NCBI GenBank assembly: GCA_025766275.1
Contig: JAFKAC010000011.1
Span: forward strand, 1,656,877 to 1,720,876
Source of the DNA: Lactarius indigo
Taxonomy: Eukaryota; Basidiomycota; Agaricomycetes; Russulales; Russulaceae
Reading direction: 5' to 3'
Length of the DNA: 64,000 bases
Shown here: one piece after another, positions 1-10,065 of the stretch
Layout of the letters: each line of letters opens with the position of its first letter
Position numbering within the stretch: position 1 is the stretch's first letter
Program-made: the position numbers and the translations under genes
The notes under the pieces: model-generated
What the model was told of the DNA's origin: nothing
Seen by the model: the letters and a program-made list of their open reading frames with translations, nothing else
Databases searched by the model: none

Positions 1-1
1 C

Positions 2-3000
2 ATACAAGCAAAACAACAACAAACGGCAGCAGTGCTCCCTCAAGAATACGCAATGTTTACCAGACTCTTCAGCGAGCAAGCCTTGCACCGCTTTCCCCCG
101 GCAAGGCCGTGGGATCATGCAATAGACTTCAAACCGTCCGCGCCGGCTGCTATCGACTGCAAAATCTACCCTATGACCCAAAAAGAAGAGGACGAACTCA
201 AAGAGTTTCTGGAAGAGAAACTGAAGCAAGGATATCTACGCCCCTCTATCTCTCCGTACGCATCCTCCTTCTTCTTCATTAAAAAGAAGGACGGAAAACT
301 ACGCCCGGTACAGGACTATCGGGTCATCAACTCCCACACTATTCGGAATCAATACCCGTTACCGTTGATACAGGACCTCATACTTGACCTCAGCAACGCC
401 CACATCTATACTAAACTCGACATCCGATGGGGCTACAACAACATACGTATTCGCGACGGCGACCAGGAAAAGGCAGCGTTCAAAACCAAGTTCGGCCTCT
501 TCGAACCCACAGTCATGTTCTTCGGGCTCACTAACTCCCCCGCCACCTTCCAAGCCATGATGAACCACATCTATCGCGACACCATTGCGAAACACGAACG
601 ATTGGGCACTACCATACGCGTCTACATGGACGATATTGGTATCGCTACTCACTTTGATCACGACCTAGCGGCTCATATAGACGCCATCCGCGATGTTTTG
701 CGCGTTGCGGAGGAGCACGACCTCTACTTCAAACTCGAGAAGTGCTTGTTCCATCAACCGCGGATGGATTACCTGGGGGTAATCCTTGAAAGGGGGGTGA
801 CCCGAATGGACCCTGTAAAAGTCCAAGGAATCAAGGACTGGCCAACACCAACAAAAGTCAAAGATGTCCGTTCTTTCCTCGGTTTCTGTAACTTTTACAG
901 ACTCTTTATCCACGGTTTCGCAACTCACACCAAGCCGCTCACTAAACTAACACGAAAGGACGAAGAATGGCGGTGGACTGAAGAAGAAGAAAAGGCGTTT
1001 AACACCCTAAAACGACTCATGACAGAGGAACCGGTGCTAGCACACCCCGTCCTTCAAGATCCATTCGAATTAGAAGTAGACGCTTCGGGCTATGCGGTGG
1101 GAGCCGTATTACTGCAAAAGAAGTCTGACGGCAAGCGACATCCCATAGGTTACTACTCGGCAACGCTTTCCGAAGCCGAAAGAAACTACGACATCTACGA
1201 CCTAGAGCTGCTCGCGATAGTTAAGGCCCTACGAAACTGGCGACCACTCCTCGCAGGCGCCCCCCACAAGATTAAAATCTATTCGGACCATCTAAACCTA
1301 CAGTACTGGAAGTCACCACAGAAGATCAGCAGGCGAGTCGCCAGGGAAGTACTCGAACTTTCTGAATACGACTTCGAAATTCATCACATCAAGGGGAAGA
1401 ACAACGGGCGGGCAGATGCACTGTCAAGACGACCGGATTACGACCAAGGCATCGAGGACAACAGCGAAGTAGTGGTCCTACCCCCCGAAATCTTTGTACG
1501 AACCCTTAACACCGCGCGCACCTTCATCGCCAACCCAAATCTACTACAACCACGCCACCAACAAGACGAAGAGGTAATCAAGATATGGGTCGACCCTTAT
1601 CGCCTTAAGAAGATACAAGGAGAATGGTATAAGGACGGCAGGTTCGTGATCACAGGGCCAGCGTCAACTCAACGAGTACTAATACACGACCATCACGACT
1701 TGCCAATACATGGCCATCCGGGAATTGCGAAAACGCAACGCATCCTGGAGAGACACTACTGGTGGCCACAACTCCGAAGAGACGTATATGAATATGTGCA
1801 AGGCTGCGCAGAATGCCAAAGGAATAAAGTCAACACGAGGCCCATACGAGCCGCGCTGCATCCCATCACACCAATACTAGAAGCCACGCCGTTCCACACA
1901 GTAGCGGTGGACTTCATCACCAAACTCCCCGTTTCCAGAGGGTATGACAGTATACTAACCGTCACAGACCACGACTGTAGCAAGGCCTCAATCTTTATCC
2001 CATGCCGAGAAGAAATCACCGCAGAAGAAACGGCGACTCTGTATGTCGCCCAGGTGTTCAAACGATTCGGATTGCCGCGCAAAATAATAAGCGACCGCGA
2101 CCCACGCTTCACATCCAAGTTTACCAGAGAAGTATGCCGCATCCTGGGAATTCAACAGAACATATCAACCGCATACCACCCACGTACTGACGGACAGTCC
2201 GAGCGAACTAACCAGTGGCTGGAACAGTACCTACGCTTCTGGGTAAATGAGCGGCAAGACAACTGGGAAGCCTATCTACCAATCGCCGAATTTGCGCACA
2301 ACAACTGGCCACATGAACACACTAAAGAGTTGCCGTTCCAACTTCTGATGGGGTATAACCCACAAGCGGACTGGACGGATAAGCCATCTCCCATTCCCCT
2401 CACGACCGCGCGACTGACACAGCTAAAAGAGGCTAGAGACGACGCCCAGCGTCTTATAAAGAAGGCGCAGGAGTCATGGGTGCACAACAAAGATACGCCC
2501 AAGTTCAGCATCAACGACCTCGTATGGCTCGAGGGCAAACATCTCCGAACCAATCAGCCTACAGCGAAATTAGCGGCGCGACGCCACGGACCCTTTCGGG
2601 TGGTACAGGTGATGTCCCCTTACAACTATCGATTGGAACTTCCCACACAGTGGAGCATCCACCCCGTGTTTCACATCGATCTTCTCACACCGTACAAGCA
2701 AACTTCCTTGCACGGAGAGAACTTCACACGACCACCGCCCGAACTGATAAATGGAGAAGAGGAATATGAAGTCGAAGCCATCCTAGACACTCGGCATTTC
2801 GGCAGAGGAAGACGTCTTCAATACTTGATCAAATGGAAAGGGTACCCAGACTCGGAGAACCAGTGGGTCAACAAAGACGACGTCTTTGCGCCGGAAGCGC
2901 TCTGCCTGTATCAGGAAGCGCAAACCCACGGTAGAAGAGATAAAGTGGGAGTCGCTCGGACAGAGGACAGTCATCCCCTCTTCCTTCGCTCAGCCATTAC

Positions 3001-3025
3001 TCTCATGCCCACTTCCCCACTATGA
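2..3025 (+). CDS. Gypsy A pol polyprotein (RT-RNase H-integrase-chromodomain), 5' partial
   Basis: The frame is open from the first bases of the window, so the true start is off-window; no ATG is implied near base 32. Counting residues from base 32, the RT fingers/palm begin near residue 80 (KKKDGKLRPVQDYRVIN). Motif A is LDIRWGYNN and the active site is VYMDD near residue 200. RNase H starts near 345 (ELEVDASGYAVGAVLL). The integrase has an HHCC zinc finger near 550-600, catalytic Asp in VAVDFITKLP (about 625), Asp in IISDRDPRF (about 686) and Glu in DGQSERTNQ (about 722). A chromodomain ends the protein (about 910-965, LIKWKGYPDSENQWV). Chromodomains in such integrases are known to steer insertion toward heterochromatin. 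No inactivating change was seen in the catalytic residues. The frame ends at TGA 3023-3025. Confidence 0.93.
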   Translation: MQAKQQQTAAVLPQEYAMFTRLFSEQALHRFPPARPWDHAIDFKPSAPAAIDCKIYPMTQKEEDELKEFLEEKLKQGYLRPSISPYASSFFFIKKKDGKLRPVQDYRVINSHTIRNQYPLPLIQDLILDLSNAHIYTKLDIRWGYNNIRIRDGDQEKAAFKTKFGLFEPTVMFFGLTNSPATFQAMMNHIYRDTIAKHERLGTTIRVYMDDIGIATHFDHDLAAHIDAIRDVLRVAEEHDLYFKLEKCLFHQPRMDYLGVILERGVTRMDPVKVQGIKDWPTPTKVKDVRSFLGFCNFYRLFIHGFATHTKPLTKLTRKDEEWRWTEEEEKAFNTLKRLMTEEPVLAHPVLQDPFELEVDASGYAVGAVLLQKKSDGKRHPIGYYSATLSEAERNYDIYDLELLAIVKALRNWRPLLAGAPHKIKIYSDHLNLQYWKSPQKISRRVAREVLELSEYDFEIHHIKGKNNGRADALSRRPDYDQGIEDNSEVVVLPPEIFVRTLNTARTFIANPNLLQPRHQQDEEVIKIWVDPYRLKKIQGEWYKDGRFVITGPASTQRVLIHDHHDLPIHGHPGIAKTQRILERHYWWPQLRRDVYEYVQGCAECQRNKVNTRPIRAALHPITPILEATPFHTVAVDFITKLPVSRGYDSILTVTDHDCSKASIFIPCREEITAEETATLYVAQVFKRFGLPRKIISDRDPRFTSKFTREVCRILGIQQNISTAYHPRTDGQSERTNQWLEQYLRFWVNERQDNWEAYLPIAEFAHNNWPHEHTKELPFQLLMGYNPQADWTDKPSPIPLTTARLTQLKEARDDAQRLIKKAQESWVHNKDTPKFSINDLVWLEGKHLRTNQPTAKLAARRHGPFRVVQVMSPYNYRLELPTQWSIHPVFHIDLLTPYKQTSLHGENFTRPPPELINGEEEYEVEAILDTRHFGRGRRLQYLIKWKGYPDSENQWVNKDDVFAPEALCLYQEAQTHGRRDKVGVARTEDSHPLFLRSAITLMPTSPL

Positions 3026-4153
3026 CATGTCACACAGGCGCAACTCCTCGACTCCCTCGCAGAAGACGCCCGCGCCCTCTTGGCAGAGGACAGCGACACC
3101 GAAGTTCCCAACACTCAGCTCACGCCATGGACACCTCTTACACCAGCAGAGGGGCCCATCACCGCACAAGAATGGATCAACGTCATCACCAGATTTCCAG
3201 ACCCGACGACCACCCCTGACGACGACCGAGCCGTCGTCCACGTCTTCCGAAACGATCGCAGCGAGCGTGAACCCATCGCCGCTATCCCCCCAAGCGACGA
3301 CCTCATCGGCGTTCGCGGAGTTTTCCCGAGCAACGACCAGTGTTCAAGCACTGATGGAGTACGAGTTGGAGGGCTGGAAGAGGGTAGCGGCGGCGTGGCA
3401 GAAGGAGCAGCTGGACTCAGCAGCGGCCCGACTGAGGGAGATGCGCGAGCGACGGCAGCGATGGCAGCAGCTGAGGCTGGCCATGACGACGAAGATTATT
3501 ACCCGGCGAGACACACCTTCCTTCAAACGAAACGCGACCCTGATAATCCCCTCATCACGCCCTGGCTCGTCCACTCCGATGGGTCCCCCATGTATCGAGG
3601 ACGTGTGCGCGTGCCTGGCGCCGCCGATCACCGTCAGTTCACCGCCGCCGAGGACCCCGCGCATGTCATTGTGCCTGAAGGGTTCCGGGCGAACCGACGA
3701 CCCCATCACATTCGATACCCCATCACCGGGCCAGACGGAGTAGAGAGGGACGCGTCACACGTCCAGATCATCGGAGGGGCAGATCCCCTCATATTAGGGG
3801 TTATACCGGGCTCGCCGCACGTCTATGGTAAGCCCCTCTACGCAGAACCTCACATATCCGCGGCGCTCCGCCCCACGTATCCGCACGAGGACCTCGTCGT
3901 CTTCGAGGCGGACAAGATCACCGACCGCGCGCTCAATCGCATCAACGACGAGTCACTCACCGCGGAGGTTACGCGCTTTCGCGCGGCCAGCTACGAGCTG
4001 GATCGACTTCGGGCGAGGGTGAGTCAACTCTGCGCTATGATCGAGTGCGCACAAGACGATCGGCGCGACGCGATCTATCGCTTGGAACGCGCCACTGCGT
4101 TAGAGCGCATTGCCGATGAACAGCGCGATTGGCCGGCCCGCGACTTTCGGTGA
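3026..4153 (+). CDS. Post-pol reading frame of Gypsy A, unknown function, probably frame-disrupted
   Basis: Immediately after the pol TGA the same reading frame stays open for about 375 codons to TGA 4151-4153. No ATG begins it; it reads on from pol as HVTQAQLLDSLAEDARALL. The early part (NTQLTPWTPLTPAEG) and the late part (DPLILGVIPGSPHVYG, then a basic/acidic helical tail) look like protein. Between about 3310 and 3480 a different frame looks more protein-like and coiled-coil forming (EYELEGWKRVAAAWQKEQ), so the region may carry two compensating indels or be spliced. It ends 31 bp before the LTR. I do not recognise a function; it has no visible envelope-like signal peptide or transmembrane segment. 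Confidence 0.5.
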   Translation, partial: HVTQAQLLDSLAEDARALLAEDSDTEVPNTQLTPWTPLTPAEGPITAQEWINVITRFPDPTTTPDDDRAVVHVFRNDRSEREPIAAIPPSDDLIGVRGVFPSNDQCSSTDGVRVGGLEEGSGGVAEGAAGLSSGPTEGDARATAAMAAAEAGHDDEDYYPARHTFLQTKRDPDNPLITPWLVHSDGSPMYRGRVRVPGAADHRQFTAAEDPAHVIVPEGFRANRRPHHIRYPITGPDGVERDASHVQIIGGADPLILGVIPGSPHVYGKPLYAEPHISAALRPTYPHEDLVVFEADKITDRALNRINDESLTAEVTRFRAASYELDRLRARVSQLCAMIECAQDDRRDAIYRLERATALERIADEQRDWPARDFR

Positions 4154-4170
4154 GCCAGGGGTCTCACGCT

Positions 4171-4184
4171 AGAAAAGGAGGTGA
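4171..4184 (+). other. Polypurine tract of Gypsy A
   Basis: AGAAAAGGAGGTGA lies directly before the first base of the 3' LTR (TGTTACG). This is the expected place and base make-up for the plus-strand primer. Confidence 0.8.
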
Positions 4185-4695
4185 TGTTACGTTTCGACCC
4201 TTACTGTACCGGTTGCAACTACGGCGGTAAGGTAGATTAGTTGCGGACTTACCTACGGTGATACGGTGGTGTGATAGGCGATACGACTGATAGCTGACTG
4301 AGCGGTGCCTGTATGACTCGATACTAGTACAAGTACTAGTAGTATTAGGGTTCAAGATGTTTCTGCGATACGTTGGATGCTACTTTACTGTGACTCATAG
4401 CAGCGCTTGAAAGCCTGCTCAATTTGTATTTAAACTGTCTTGTGAAGACCAAGATACGCCATCTTGGTCTTCTTGAATCGTCACTTGTTTCTTCTCTCTT
4501 TCTCTCTCTATCTCTCTCTCTCTTCTGCCACCCCTTTCAAACGGTGCGCCTCCGAGTGTTCACTATTACCTGCGCTTGGACCTTCGTGTCTTCAAGATAA
4601 TCGTCGCGTCTGGACCTCCGTGTCTTCAGAACATTTGCTAAGTTGTTACCGTCTCTGCAAAGCTCAAGTCGAGCTAACGTCGTGATGGCGTTACA
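4185..4695 (+). repeat. 3' LTR of Gypsy A (511 bp)
   Basis: It begins TGTTACG and ends CGTTACA, with imperfect terminal inverted repeats and the canonical TG...CA ends. It is placed right after the polypurine tract and ends where element B's integrase sequence resumes. Inside are a TATA-like TATTTAAA, a 12-bp hairpin, a CT-rich tract (about 4490-4520) and two similar copies of GGACCTNCGTGTCTTCA (near 4577 and 4613). Confidence 0.88.
4427..4472 (+). promoter_or_regulatory. LTR core promoter of Gypsy A: TATA box plus hairpin
   Basis: TATTTAAA (4427-4434) is followed by a perfect 12-bp inverted repeat, GAAGACCAAGAT (4444-4455) and ATCTTGGTCTTC (4461-4472), with loop ACGCC. The second arm starts 34 bp from the TATA box, where transcription would be expected to begin. 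Confidence 0.6.
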
Positions 4696-4699
4696 TTGC

Positions 4700-5400
4700 T
4701 TGTGGGGTAGAATGTGCAGAGATTCATTCCTTCTAACAATACATAGTCTCCTTGTTGATAAGGTGTGAACTTTGTCTTGCCTCATTGCACCATGTGGTGT
4801 TGTGCATGTTTGATGCTATCTTGGGTGTGCTGTCTAAGGATCGACAGCTCTTCCAATCATTGGTCCACTGCAGGACAACTTGACAGTTTGGGGTTCCATG
4901 TCATGTGAGGTTCCCACCCCATAAGGAGTGCAAATGGGGAATGTTTAGTTGTGGCATTTGTCCATGCATTATGCACAAATTGTGCCATGGGTAGAACTTC
5001 AGCCCAGTTGTCTTGTTTCACATTGCACCAGTGTCATAAGTATTGTTCCAACCACTGGTTGGTGCATTTGGACTGTCCGTTGGTCTGGGGGTGATATGCT
5101 GACGATATATTTTGTTGTATTCCCAGGGTGTTGCATAATTGTCTCATGAATGTCGATGCAAATCTGGGGTCTCAATTGGATATAATCTTTGGATATAATC
5201 TTTTGGGGTAGGCTGTAATGAGGGTATATGTGTTGAAGGTAAAGTTTGGCCACTCCTTCCGATGTTATAGTTTTGTTACACAGAATAAATATGGCCACCT
5301 TCAAACAATTGTGATCAGTGATAGTGAGGATTGAGTCGAAGCCATTTGACATGGGAAGTTTGACTATGAAGTCCATGGCTACCACTTCAAAGGGCTCGGC
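4700..5400 (-). pseudogene. Element B integrase, truncated
   Basis: The minus strand reads MVAMDFIVKLPMSNGFDS, the start of the integrase core with its first catalytic Asp. It continues to a region like the end of the core (LPMAQFVHNAWTN, then a GDYVLLEGMNL-type motif) just before the Gypsy A LTR. The segment around the second catalytic Asp is scrambled by a 14-bp tandem duplication (5178-5204, GGATATAATCTTT twice). Several frames are needed to follow it. The C-terminal part and any chromodomain would lie left of Gypsy A, off-window. Confidence 0.82.
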
Positions 5401-7420
5401 TGAAGGGTCAGTTGTGATAGGGAATAGGTGTGGTTTTTGTCGGTGGGGGTTGATTTTGTTGCTCTGGCATGTGGCACATCCCTTGACATAGGCTTCTATG
5501 TCTTTTCACATGTTGGGCCACCAGAAATCGCATCTCACTAGTTTCAGGGTGTTCGCTCATTCCCAGGTGTCTGGCACTTGGAGTTTCATGGAAAAAGGTG
5601 ATCACCCCCCATTTAAGGTTGTTGTTTCCCACAACAACAAGGGCATCACCTTTCCACCATAGTCCGTCATGCTTCTTCAGGTTATGGGGTTCGACCCATG
5701 GGAGGAGCATTGCTTCATCCATGTTTTGCATGATCTGGGTCCATATATCCATGTTATGCATGGATGTTTGGGTAATTTTAAGGAAGACATCTTCAGGTAG
5801 TACTATAATGTGATCATTGTTGGTGGTACCGTCATCATAGTCAGGGTGTCTAGATAATGAGTCTGCTTGTGTATTCTTTGTGCTGGGGATGTGTTTGAGC
5901 ATGAAGTTGTATTCCAAAAGTTCTTGGAATTCTTGGGCCACTCTTTGGTTTCTCTTCCTTGGTTCTTTCCAGTATTGGAGATTGGCATGGTTGGTATGTA
6001 TGGTTATGAGGTGTGGGGATCCTATAAGATAGGTGTGCCATGTCCACAAGGCTTTGACGATCATGAGCAATTCATGGTCATAGATGTCATAATTTCGTTC
6101 TGCCTCTGTCAGGGACTCAGAGTAGAATGTGATGGGATGAAGCCTCTGATCTTCCCCCCTTTGGTTTAGCACAGCTCCTAGGGTGTAGCTGGAGGCATCC
6201 GCTTCAATTTTAAAAGGTTGGTCCAATTGGGGGAACAAAAGTACAGGTTCACTGCTGATACAGTCTTTAATGGTATCAAATGCATTTTGTCTTGCTTCCA
6301 TCCAATCACAAGGCATATCCTTCTTTGTAAGATCATGTAGTGGTCTTGCAATGGTCAAAAATCCCCTTATGAAGCACCTGTAGAAGTTGCAAAACCCTAA
6401 AAAGGCTCATACTTCTTTGAGCATTGTCAGTGCTTTCCAGTCACACACTCCTTGAACTTTTGACAGGGTCCATGTGCAATTTGCCATGTCCGATGATAAG
6501 CCCCAGATATTCTACTTTGTGGACCTCAAATACACACTTCTCTGGTTTAATATAGAGATCATGTTCGTTGCATAGGTCCAATACTTGGTGAAGTACATGT
6601 CGATGATGTTCTAGCTTGTCTGGTGTGGCTATCAGGATGTCATCCATATATACGATAACCTCTCCAGTTAGTACCAGTTCCTGGAAGATGGTGTCCATCA
6701 TGGTTTAAAAGGTACTGGGAGAGTTTGTCAAGCCAAAGAACATTACCCTCAGCTTGAATAGCCCCTGGTTTGTTTTGAATGCCACTTTCCACTCATCCCC
6801 TTCTTTGATGCAAACATTGTTATATCCCCGTTGTATATCTAGCTTCAAATAGAGTCATGCGTTTCAAATACAATTGATAAGTTCGGGGATCAGGGGGAGT
6901 GGGTGGTGGTTCTTTACAGTAATGTCATTAAGGCATTGATAGTCTTGTACCAGGCATAACTTCCCATCCTTCTCCTTGATAAAGAAGAATGGGGATGTGT
7001 AGGGTGATTTTGATGGTTGAATATATTCTTTCTCTAAGTGTTCAGTGACAAACTCCAAGAGTTTTTCAGTCTCTGGGATTGTTAATGGATACACCTTGCA
7101 GTCCATGGTTTTGGGGGTGTTGGGGATTAAGTCAATAGCATGGTCCCACATCCTTGATGGGGGAAAACATTGTGACACTTCTTTGCTAAAGACCTTTTGG
7201 TGCCTCCAGTATTCTTTGGGGACCATTTCTTCGAAGGTTTTTTGGGGTTTCTTTGCCACCTCTTGTTGGGCTAGTTCTGAGGCTGTGGTAGTTTTACGCA
7301 GTTGGATATATGGGTCATCTTCTTGTTCCAACTGTTCCCAGGCCAATTCGTCAAGTTGGTACATCTCCAATGCCTTGATGGTGGATTCCATAGGCATGGC
7401 TTCATCTGACAAGTTGAGAC
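5401..7420 (-). pseudogene. Element B reverse transcriptase and RNase H, broken
   Basis: From right to left: RT N-terminal part (6864-7412, PSKSPYTSPFFFIKEKDGK), motif A ([10 protein letters not shown]), active site VYMDDILIA (near 6650), thumb, then RNase H (6358 downward, FKIEADASSYTLGAVL) and an Int zinc-finger-like part (near 5480-5590). Stops interrupt it at about 6870-6860 (two TGA, each one step from CGA) and about 6705 (TAA where relatives have Gln). A frameshift or stop lies near 6440. It is clearly non-functional. Confidence 0.88.
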
Positions 7421-7800
7421 TGGTGATTATGACTGGTTGGAATTCTTCATCTATGGTGGTGTCCTGCCAATGGAATTTTGGTTTAAAGGCTGTGAACCAG
7501 GGGTATCCTAGGATAACTTCATTGTTCCCTAGGTCGGTGATAAGGAACCAGAGGTTCTGAATTTTTTCTCCAGTGTGAACGGTTAGGTCCGTAAAGGAGG
7601 TGATTTCTCCTCCTTGATTGTGGGTTCCATCTATGTTCCATATTTTGATGGATTGTTCTGTGGGTAAACAGGTAATCTTGAGTCACTTTAGGAGGTTCAT
7701 GCTTATGAAATTGTCTGTAGCTCCTGAGTTGATTAAGATGTTTCATTCGGCCATCAAATGTGCAGATTTGAAAAGAACTGGAATTCACATGGATCAGAAT
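7421..7800 (-). pseudogene. Element B aspartic protease region, catalytic Asp lost
   Basis: The minus strand reads NILINSGATDNFISMNLL. The family motif is D-S/T-G-A; here the Asp codon is AAC (plus 7728-7730), one CpG to CpA step from GAC. Downstream, TDLGNNEVILGYPWF matches the typical retropepsin end and leads into the RT linker. Stops flank the core. Confidence 0.75.
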
Positions 7801-7979
7801 CTGCTAGTATACACACTAAGTTTAAAAGCTCTAGCCCAGGCTGCCAGGTTCAAGCATTGAGAAAATCCTTCTTTTGTCTAAATAATTTGTCCACCATGAG
7901 CTTGCAGACTTCAGGGCTTTGAGCAAATAAAGTGGCAACTTGTGCCTCCTCTTGTTCTTCATTTGAGAGTGGTCATGAA

Positions 7980-9500
7980 GCCGTCATGGAAATGGTGGCT
8001 GTGGTTGGGGTGGTGGCAGTGGTGTCCACAACTTTGGCAGTTGTTGCTGGTTTCTGGGGGCAGAAACATGAGATGTGTCCTTGCCTGTGGCAACAGAAGC
8101 ATCTTTCTTCTTTTTGGAGTTGCTTCTTTTTGTCATCTGTTATAGTGGCGCGAGCTCAGGTGCAGCTAACATCCATTGCATTGGGATCTCTAGTTTTGTT
8201 TAGTGTTGACAGCCATTGATCTCAGGAGGCTCCTCCTCTCTTGTCACCTCTTCCTTTGGTGAGTTTATCCTTAAGAAGAAGGTATTCAGCTTGTTGGAGG
8301 GTAACTGCCACCTTCCAATCTTCCCATGTTATCGGGTGATGGAATTTGATCATGTTAACCACAAGTGCCCCTGGCAGTCCCTTCTGGAAATTTTCTAGAG
8401 TGGTGGCTTCATCTTTGTTATACCCTGCTTTGTTCACCAGATTGAAAAACTTGGCAATGTAGGTGTCAATATCTTCTTTATCCATTCAGAGGGTTTGGAT
8501 AGTGTGTCATGCCTTCTGCTGTTGGGTGGTGTCGGTGTACGCTTGGATGAACCGTGTTTCTATGGTGTTCCATAAATTTTCAGCATTCATCACTACTCCT
8601 CCAGCTAGCTGGTCTACTAGCCATTGGATTTGCTCTTCCACCCAGTTGTCTACCAGTGGTCCTTGGATGTAAGAGAGTAAGGTCATAGCTCGTGAATAAG
8701 GGAGTACAAGCTGTTGGACATTTGGATTCATTCCTCAGTAGAGGGCAAAAGTGTTGAGGAATGCTCAGCTGGTTTCTCAGTCTCTGGTGAATTCTGGGGG
8801 TGGGTTTCCACCAAGTTGTCCATTTGGAGGTGGGGCTCCTCCTGCAGCAGCAGCAGCACCACCAATACCTCCTCTGCCTCCAGGCACACCACCCCCACCT
8901 CCAGGTGCACTGCCTCCACCTCCAGACACACTGCCTCCAGAATGGCCTCCTGCACTTCCTGAAGGGCCACTTCCACTTGCCAGCATACTTCCTCCCATAG
9001 AATGTCCTCCACTACCTGAAGTATTGGCCATCAAGGTGGGCCCTGTAGGTTGGGAGCTTCCTGAGGGTTGTGCGCTGGTGAGGGTGGTCGAGAGTTGTGT
9101 CACGGACATGTTGGCATATGATGTAAAATCGACTGATCTTTGAATAGTTGGGGTAAGGGTGGGGTTGTCTTTGGATGCAGAGTCAGGTTCTTCAACATCT
9201 GAGTCAGCGTTGATGGCTTAAATGTGACCTTTTCCTGGTCCTAATCCTAAATGTGTGGGGACCAGTTTGTATGAATACCAGGAGTGTTTCAAGTCTGAAT
9301 AGGTGATGTAGGCCCAGATATGTTGGTCCTCAATGTATTTGATTGGTTCGTATGTAAGCTTATCAGGGTCATAGACGTAGTACCCTTTGTCATGTGGAGT
9401 GTTTCTCCAGAGAGCAGTTCCTTTGATGGAGGGTCAGAGGTCATCTTGTGGGTGTCATTCCAGGTACTCCCAGACAAACTGGGTTCAGCTTCAGCTGGTG
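7980..9500 (-). pseudogene. Element B gag with zinc knuckle, broken
   Basis: The minus strand holds a Pro/Gly/Ser-rich N-terminus (8777-9109) and a retrotransposon gag fold (8222-8731, QGPLVDNWVEEQIQWLVDQL). A C-X2-C-X4-H-X4-C zinc knuckle follows (about 8067-8107, CFCCHRQGHISCFC). Two in-frame TGA codons near 8484-8516 each sit where CGA would restore the frame. A further stop lies near 9217. Coding sequence can be followed to about 9500, close to the LTR edge. Confidence 0.8.
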
Positions 9501-9522
9501 AGAGCCACAGTGTGCAACTGAG

Positions 9523-9535
9523 AGACTAGACTTAA
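9523..9535 (-). other. Self-priming primer-binding site of element B
   Basis: Directly downstream of the element B 5' LTR (minus strand) the sequence is TT then AAGTCTAGTCT. Those 11 nt are the exact reverse complement of AGACTAGACTT inside the LTR (plus 9766-9776), 33 bp after the TATA box. This is the arrangement known from the self-priming Tf1/sushi Gypsy elements, where the first 11 nt of the RNA act as primer. Confidence 0.7.
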
Positions 9536-9765
9536 TGTAACACCACTACAGGGGCATTAGGTATGACCTGTACCAAGTCAGTTGAGATGCAGTAGTACAA
9601 GCTCAACAGCTTGACTTCAGTAAGGTGATGCACAAGGATCACAAGAACGTAAGTCACTTGGACCGTAGAGGAAGGCTAAGGCGCAAAGACCTAGCAAAAG
9701 CAGGGATCTGCAAGACAGGGAAAAGCACAAAGGTGTTTCAATAGACAAGTGTAGTATTACACAAG

Positions 9766-9809
9766 AAGTCTAGTCTACCATACAAGCTAGGTAGTACTAG
9801 GCTTAAATA
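9766..9809 (-). promoter_or_regulatory. Element B LTR core promoter and RNA 5' end
   Basis: On the minus strand TATTTAA (9809-9803) is followed by a stem CTAGTACTACC (9800-9790) pairing with GGTAGACTAG (9779-9770, one bulge). The segment AGACTAGACTT starts at 9776 and is the predicted RNA 5' end used for self-priming. Confidence 0.6.
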
Positions 9810-10065
9810 CAAGTGAGGCTATATGGTCACTACAAACAGATGGCACCATTGCTGGATTGAAGGACAAGAGGAAAGACATAAGAGGGACAAAGGTACAACT
9901 ATTCATAGAACAAAGGTGAATCACACAGGTTTGTGCGTGAGTGGGAATGGAATGGAAACTAGCACATGTCGAGCTATATCAAAAGAGGTCATTGATAAGC
10001 AGGGCACGCAATAGGAACCAGGTAATCATAAAGTCTGCATAATTGTACAGGGCTCATGAGATATC

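Larger units (their letters stand above)
1..4695 (+). mobile_element. Ty3/Gypsy chromodomain retrotransposon A, 3' part
   Basis: The 3' portion of an LTR retrotransposon; its 5' LTR, gag and protease lie left of the window. In order it holds reverse transcriptase, RNase H, integrase and chromodomain in one open frame, a post-pol reading frame, a purine-rich tract and a 511-bp 3' LTR. At 4696 the sequence passes directly into the integrase gene of another, opposite-strand Gypsy element (B), so A inserted into B. The 5 bp after the LTR are TTGCT; the matching target duplication would lie off-window and cannot be checked. The pol frame is fully open, so this is the younger of the two Gypsy elements. 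Confidence 0.93.

Noticed and set aside
2886..3743. 285-codon frame overlapping the end of Gypsy A pol
   Set aside because: Most of it is out of frame with pol and low complexity; only the 3310-3480 part looks coding and is discussed with the post-pol frame.
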